NCBI RefSeq assembly: GCF_900114265.1
Contig: NZ_FPKV01000002.1
Location: 930,001-994,000, forward strand
Length of the DNA stretch: 64,000 bases
Direction of reading: 5' to 3'
DNA from: Flaviramulus basaltis
GTDB lineage: Bacteria > Bacteroidota > Bacteroidia > Flavobacteriales > Flavobacteriaceae
The notes beneath the pieces are model-generated. The model ran no database searches. It was not told the DNA's origin and worked only from the letters and a program-made list of their open reading frames with translations. Position 1 is the stretch's first letter, and every line of letters starts with the position of its first letter. Below are positions 60,806 through 64,000 of this stretch, piece by piece. The position numbers were made by a program, and so were the translations under genes.

Positions 60806-62233
60806 CTATGACCATTTATTTATTTTTGGAACTAAGTCGGTAAGTTCTGAAATCTTAATTGGTTTCCCAGAGTCAATACTTTTTCGTGCTGCAATTCCAA
60901 TTAAAACAGCTAGTGAACCATCTCTTACATCTGCTGCATGATTAAGTCCTAACTTTAAATTTTCACCTCTAAAAATATCATCAAACATGAGTTTATCGCC
61001 TCCCCAATGCCCAGATCTCACATACGGAAACTCAATTCTTTTAAAATCTTCAAAATTGCGCTGAGAAACAATTTCATGGTATTTATGTTCCATTTTTGTA
61101 TGCGACGTATTATCCATTTCCTTTTGATGCAGTTTTGACTGATCTTCAGGTTTTGAATCTCTCCAAGGAATACCTTCTTGGGTTTCTAACCGCCCTTCTT
61201 TTCCATTAAATGCAAAGCGGAAACCTTCAAACGGAGAATAAGTTGTTAAAGAATAAGTAACCTCAACATTATTTGCATATTTAACTAATACAGACATTTT
61301 ATCGAAAATATCAATTTCTTCCCTATACAAACAGTTATCTCTAGTGTAATCATCGTACTTTTCATTTGCTACATACATATCCATGTAGCGTTCATTCTTT
61401 GTTATATCATAATAGAAATCGCACTCTTTTGTATGATTACAAGACCTACAATTTTCGCCTCTAAAAGCATTATTTTTTCCATATTTTTCAAGAGCGCCAT
61501 TAGCATATACTTCAACGGGATCTGAGCCAATAATCCAATTTAGTAAATCAAAATGATGAGCAGATTTGTGCAATAATAGTGTTCCCGATTTATCTCTTAA
61601 ACCATGCCACCGTCTAAAATAATCGGCTCCGTGATAGGTGTTTAAATACCAATTTAAATCTACCGAAACTAAATCTCCAATTTCTTTGGATTCTATAATT
61701 TCTTTAAGTTTTGTAAAAACTTTACCATAGCGATAATTAAATGCCATTATTAATTTGCCTTTCGATTTTCGTTGTGCATCAATTATACTTTGGCATTTGT
61801 GCTCATCTGTTGTCATGGGTTTTTCGGTTAGCACATCTATATTTTTATTTAACCCTTTAATAATAAATTCGTCGTGAGTAGAATCTACCGTTGTAACCAT
61901 TAATAAATCTATATCTATAGAATTAATCATTTCATCAAAATCTGTAAATGTTGGACAGTCTAAACCTATATTTTTTTTAGAATATGCGAGTCTGCCTTCA
62001 TTAATGTCGCACAAACCAACAAACTCAATAACATCGCCATATTCTTCTTTTAAAAATTGACCATAAAATGAATTTCCTCGGCTTCCAGTCCCAACTAAAG
62101 CTACTTTTCTTTTTTTAGTTGAATCATTCAAAATACTAGCAAATGCAGGAGAAACAAACATAGAACCAGCAAGAGCAACTCCAGTGGTTTTCACAAAGCC
62201 TCTTCGAGTTATTTCATTGTTTTTTGAGTTCAT
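60806..62233 (-). CDS. Tat-exported Gfo/Idh/MocA family oxidoreductase
   Basis: The 475-residue protein begins with a twin-arginine signal (EITRRGFVKTTGVALAGSMF). It has a Rossmann NAD(P)-binding start (VALVGTGSRGNSFYG), the family motif TEKPMTTDEH with its catalytic Lys, and a C-terminal Gfo/Idh beta domain. A cysteine cluster CRSCNHTKECDFYYD in the second domain may bind metal. Periplasmic Gfo/Idh/MocA enzymes with Tat signals are common in polysaccharide loci and act on sugars or sugar derivatives with tightly bound cofactor; the substrate here is probably pectin-derived but unproved. Confidence 0.83.
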   Translation of the reverse strand: MNSKNNEITRRGFVKTTGVALAGSMFVSPAFASILNDSTKKRKVALVGTGSRGNSFYGQFLKEEYGDVIEFVGLCDINEGRLAYSKKNIGLDCPTFTDFDEMINSIDIDLLMVTTVDSTHDEFIIKGLNKNIDVLTEKPMTTDEHKCQSIIDAQRKSKGKLIMAFNYRYGKVFTKLKEIIESKEIGDLVSVDLNWYLNTYHGADYFRRWHGLRDKSGTLLLHKSAHHFDLLNWIIGSDPVEVYANGALEKYGKNNAFRGENCRSCNHTKECDFYYDITKNERYMDMYVANEKYDDYTRDNCLYREEIDIFDKMSVLVKYANNVEVTYSLTTYSPFEGFRFAFNGKEGRLETQEGIPWRDSKPEDQSKLHQKEMDNTSHTKMEHKYHEIVSQRNFEDFKRIEFPYVRSGHWGGDKLMFDDIFRGENLKLGLNHAADVRDGSLAVLIGIAARKSIDSGKPIKISELTDLVPKINKWS

Positions 62234-62254
62234 AATAACTTTTTAAATGATTAA

Positions 62255-64000
62255 CTAATTTGAAATCCATGTTAAAACTGAATCTTCAGATTTTATATTT
62301 AATATATTTTCAATGGTATATTTTTTTGCTTCAGAGTTACTTAATTGATGAGACCAACCAACTCTATTTTCTGGCTTAAAACCTTCCCCTTTACAATTAT
62401 ATTCGGCATAAAATGTAGTTGATTCAGCTTCTTTATTAGACCAATTATGCCATCCTTCTGGTTTAATATGACTTCCCATATCGCAATCAATAAAAACGGT
62501 TTTAGCATATTTTCTCCACGGTCTACCTAAATAAACTTCTGAAACATCATCATTTGCTGTGAGTTTGCAATTTTTAAAAACATATCCGAATTCTTGATTT
62601 TCGGGAGTTGAAGCCGCTGTTATATAAGAATTGGTTTTACTATGAACAATACAATTCTCGAACATTACTGTTGCTTCACCAAAAATAAAATCTGTACTAC
62701 CTTCTATATAACAATTTTTAAAGTATTGCTTAAATCCTTCGCCTGCTGTATAAAGTGTATCTTGAAAACCTTTAATGTTACAGTTTTGAAAATTACTTCT
62801 ATTAGCATTTACAGATAAGGCTACTGCTTGCCCTACATTTCCGGAAATGTTCTCAATAGTTAAATTCCTAGCAGTAAAATCATTCCCTTCAATTAAAACT
62901 GTAGAAGTGTGAAATGTGCTGTTTCTACCTAAATTGATTTTACTAAAATAATCATCAAAAGTAATGATGGTGTTTTCTTTACTTTCTCCAATTAATGAAA
63001 CTTTTGTGTTCCATGAAAACACATGAACTTTCTCTTTGTAAATTCCATTTTTAACATTAATTACAACTTTTTGATAAGGAAATGCTTTTGAAGCTAAAAT
63101 TGCCTCTTGAATGCTTGTGTAATCTCCACTACCATCTTTTGCAACAACTACATTATAATTGTCTTTAGTTTTTTTTTTAGCCTGTTTAATATATTTATTC
63201 TCCCATTCTGGGTATTTATCTAATAGTTCTTGAGGATCTCTGGAATACCAAGCATAACCATTTCTACGTTCTTCACCAATTTCTGCTAATGTTGCTTTTT
63301 TAATACCATCTCTATCACAAAAAAATGGGGTGTTATTATCTAGCTCCATAAAACGCGCCCATATTGGTGGTGCATTTTCATCTTGAACTACTTTTTTGCT
63401 AGTTATTTTTCTATTTCCAAAAGTGCGTTTAACATCAATTCCTTTTATTTTTACATTATCAAACCATTTAACAGCATGAATAATTGCATTTCTAACAGCT
63501 TCAGATGGGTTGTCAATAGACATTAATAACAACACTATTTGAGCCGACTCTTTACCACTTAAAGATGGCAACTCATAAGCTCTTGCTTTAGCTGGCTCTA
63601 ATGTTTTTTCGTCATGTTGAGCACACCAACTTGTTAAAACTCCATTTTGTATATACTGTGTTTTTATAATACAATCTATTCCTTTGTTAAAAGCTACTTT
63701 AATTCTATTAATGGTTTCATACGATGGCTTTATGGAATAAAAACCTGTGTCATTTTTAATTTCTTCAAGAAGCTTGAGAATATTAACCATGGAATCATCA
63801 TTATAAGTAATGTGTGTGTAATACCCTTTTTTTAATGGATAAAACTGAGGCCAGCCTCCATTTTCATATTGAGCTTCAAGAATGTAATCTAAACCTAAAA
63901 GAAAAGCTTCTTTATATCTTTCATCAGGCACTTGACGGTACATTCTTGAAAGAAAAAGCATTTCTTGAATAGTTGCCCCATTATCTGTGGTTACTTCGTG
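62255..64000 (-). CDS. Pectate lyase (PL10) - pectin methylesterase (CE8) fusion, truncated by the window end
   Basis: The frame is open to the window edge and continues upstream with TDNGATIQEMLFLSRM, a PL10 motif, so the N-terminus is missing. Visible PL10 motifs include NDDSMVNILKLL, TSWCAQHDEKTLEPAKARAY, ELPSLSG, IWARFMELDNNTPFFCDRDG and EERRNGYAWY. From about residue 273 of the visible part a CE8 domain follows: VVVAKDGSGDYTSIQEAI, FQDTLYTAGE, GSTDFIFGEATV and YLGRPWRKYA, containing the catalytic Asp, Asp and Arg and the Gln. The same protein can therefore demethylate pectin and cleave the demethylated chain. It is 21 bp upstream of the oxidoreductase gene. Confidence 0.92.
   Translation of the reverse strand, partial: HEVTTDNGATIQEMLFLSRMYRQVPDERYKEAFLLGLDYILEAQYENGGWPQFYPLKKGYYTHITYNDDSMVNILKLLEEIKNDTGFYSIKPSYETINRIKVAFNKGIDCIIKTQYIQNGVLTSWCAQHDEKTLEPAKARAYELPSLSGKESAQIVLLLMSIDNPSEAVRNAIIHAVKWFDNVKIKGIDVKRTFGNRKITSKKVVQDENAPPIWARFMELDNNTPFFCDRDGIKKATLAEIGEERRNGYAWYSRDPQELLDKYPEWENKYIKQAKKKTKDNYNVVVAKDGSGDYTSIQEAILASKAFPYQKVVINVKNGIYKEKVHVFSWNTKVSLIGESKENTIITFDDYFSKINLGRNSTFHTSTVLIEGNDFTARNLTIENISGNVGQAVALSVNANRSNFQNCNIKGFQDTLYTAGEGFKQYFKNCYIEGSTDFIFGEATVMFENCIVHSKTNSYITAASTPENQEFGYVFKNCKLTANDDVSEVYLGRPWRKYAKTVFIDCDMGSHIKPEGWHNWSNKEAESTTFYAEYNCKGEGFKPENRVGWSHQLSNSEAKKYTIENILNIKSEDSVLTWISN

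Overview
The window is AT-rich chromosomal DNA from a member of the Bacteroidota, most likely family Flavobacteriaceae. The evidence is convergent. Candidate promoters follow the Bacteroidota pattern (a TAnnTTTG -7 box, sometimes with a TTG near -33). The tmRNA tag reads GENNYALAA. There is a type IX secretion C-terminal sorting domain, and an rpsU gene with an exceptional Shine-Dalgarno sequence in a genome that otherwise shows few. Many families present are typical of the group: DUF2851, bTHX, DUF1361 and a long TPR protein beside an outer-membrane barrel.

Layout. Positions 1-3.5 kb hold translation and housekeeping genes on the minus strand: an rpsU transcription unit with its own promoter and terminator, xerC, hpf, a terminator, four tRNAs (Thr-TGT, Tyr-GTA, Gly-TCC, Thr-GGT) and the first 29 codons of tuf. 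From 2.3 to 26 kb lies core metabolism and envelope: acyl-CoA dehydrogenase, a ComEA-like protein, an AGCS symporter, a K+ channel, UDG-like, YaaA, cystathionine/cysteine synthase, a LolC/E-like permease, a NamZ-like muramidase, GDPD, a sterol desaturase-like enzyme, a methyltransferase, an amidohydrolase, and the TPR/barrel pair followed by ftsE. From 26.7 to 36.1 kb is a surface-polysaccharide cluster with three glycosyltransferases, an FdtA-type ketoisomerase, a DegT aminotransferase, a hexapeptide acyltransferase, a GNAT-like protein and two Wzx-type flippases, but no polymerase in view. From 36.4 to 47.1 kb are typA, kdsA, a small regulator/membrane-protein locus carrying two copies of a palindromic operator, DUF1361/DUF2809 membrane proteins and a saccharopine dehydrogenase-like enzyme.

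At 47.2 kb is ssrA (tmRNA). It is followed directly by the decayed remains of a tyrosine integrase and then by a single giant gene (3350 codons) for a secreted multidomain protein: a sugar-dehydrogenase-like propeller, malectin and putative-Ig (He_PIG) repeats, Kelch, Big_2, a carbohydrate-binding-like module, PKD, InlB-like repeats and a T9SS tail. The right end (60-64 kb) is a pectin-degradation operon: a PL10-CE8 fusion cut by the window edge, a Tat-exported Gfo/Idh/MocA oxidoreductase and a rhamnogalacturonan acetylesterase.

The most notable non-genic signals are (1) two copies of a multi-hairpin RNA-like element whose stems show compensatory changes, one of them starting at a well-formed promoter just ahead of tmRNA; (2) a perfect palindrome, TACTTTG-N5-CAAAGTA, upstream of two neighbouring genes that flank a small winged-helix regulator; and (3) several short dispersed palindromic repeats, two of which sit in frame inside protein-coding genes. 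All calls come from reading the sequence; no database search was run.
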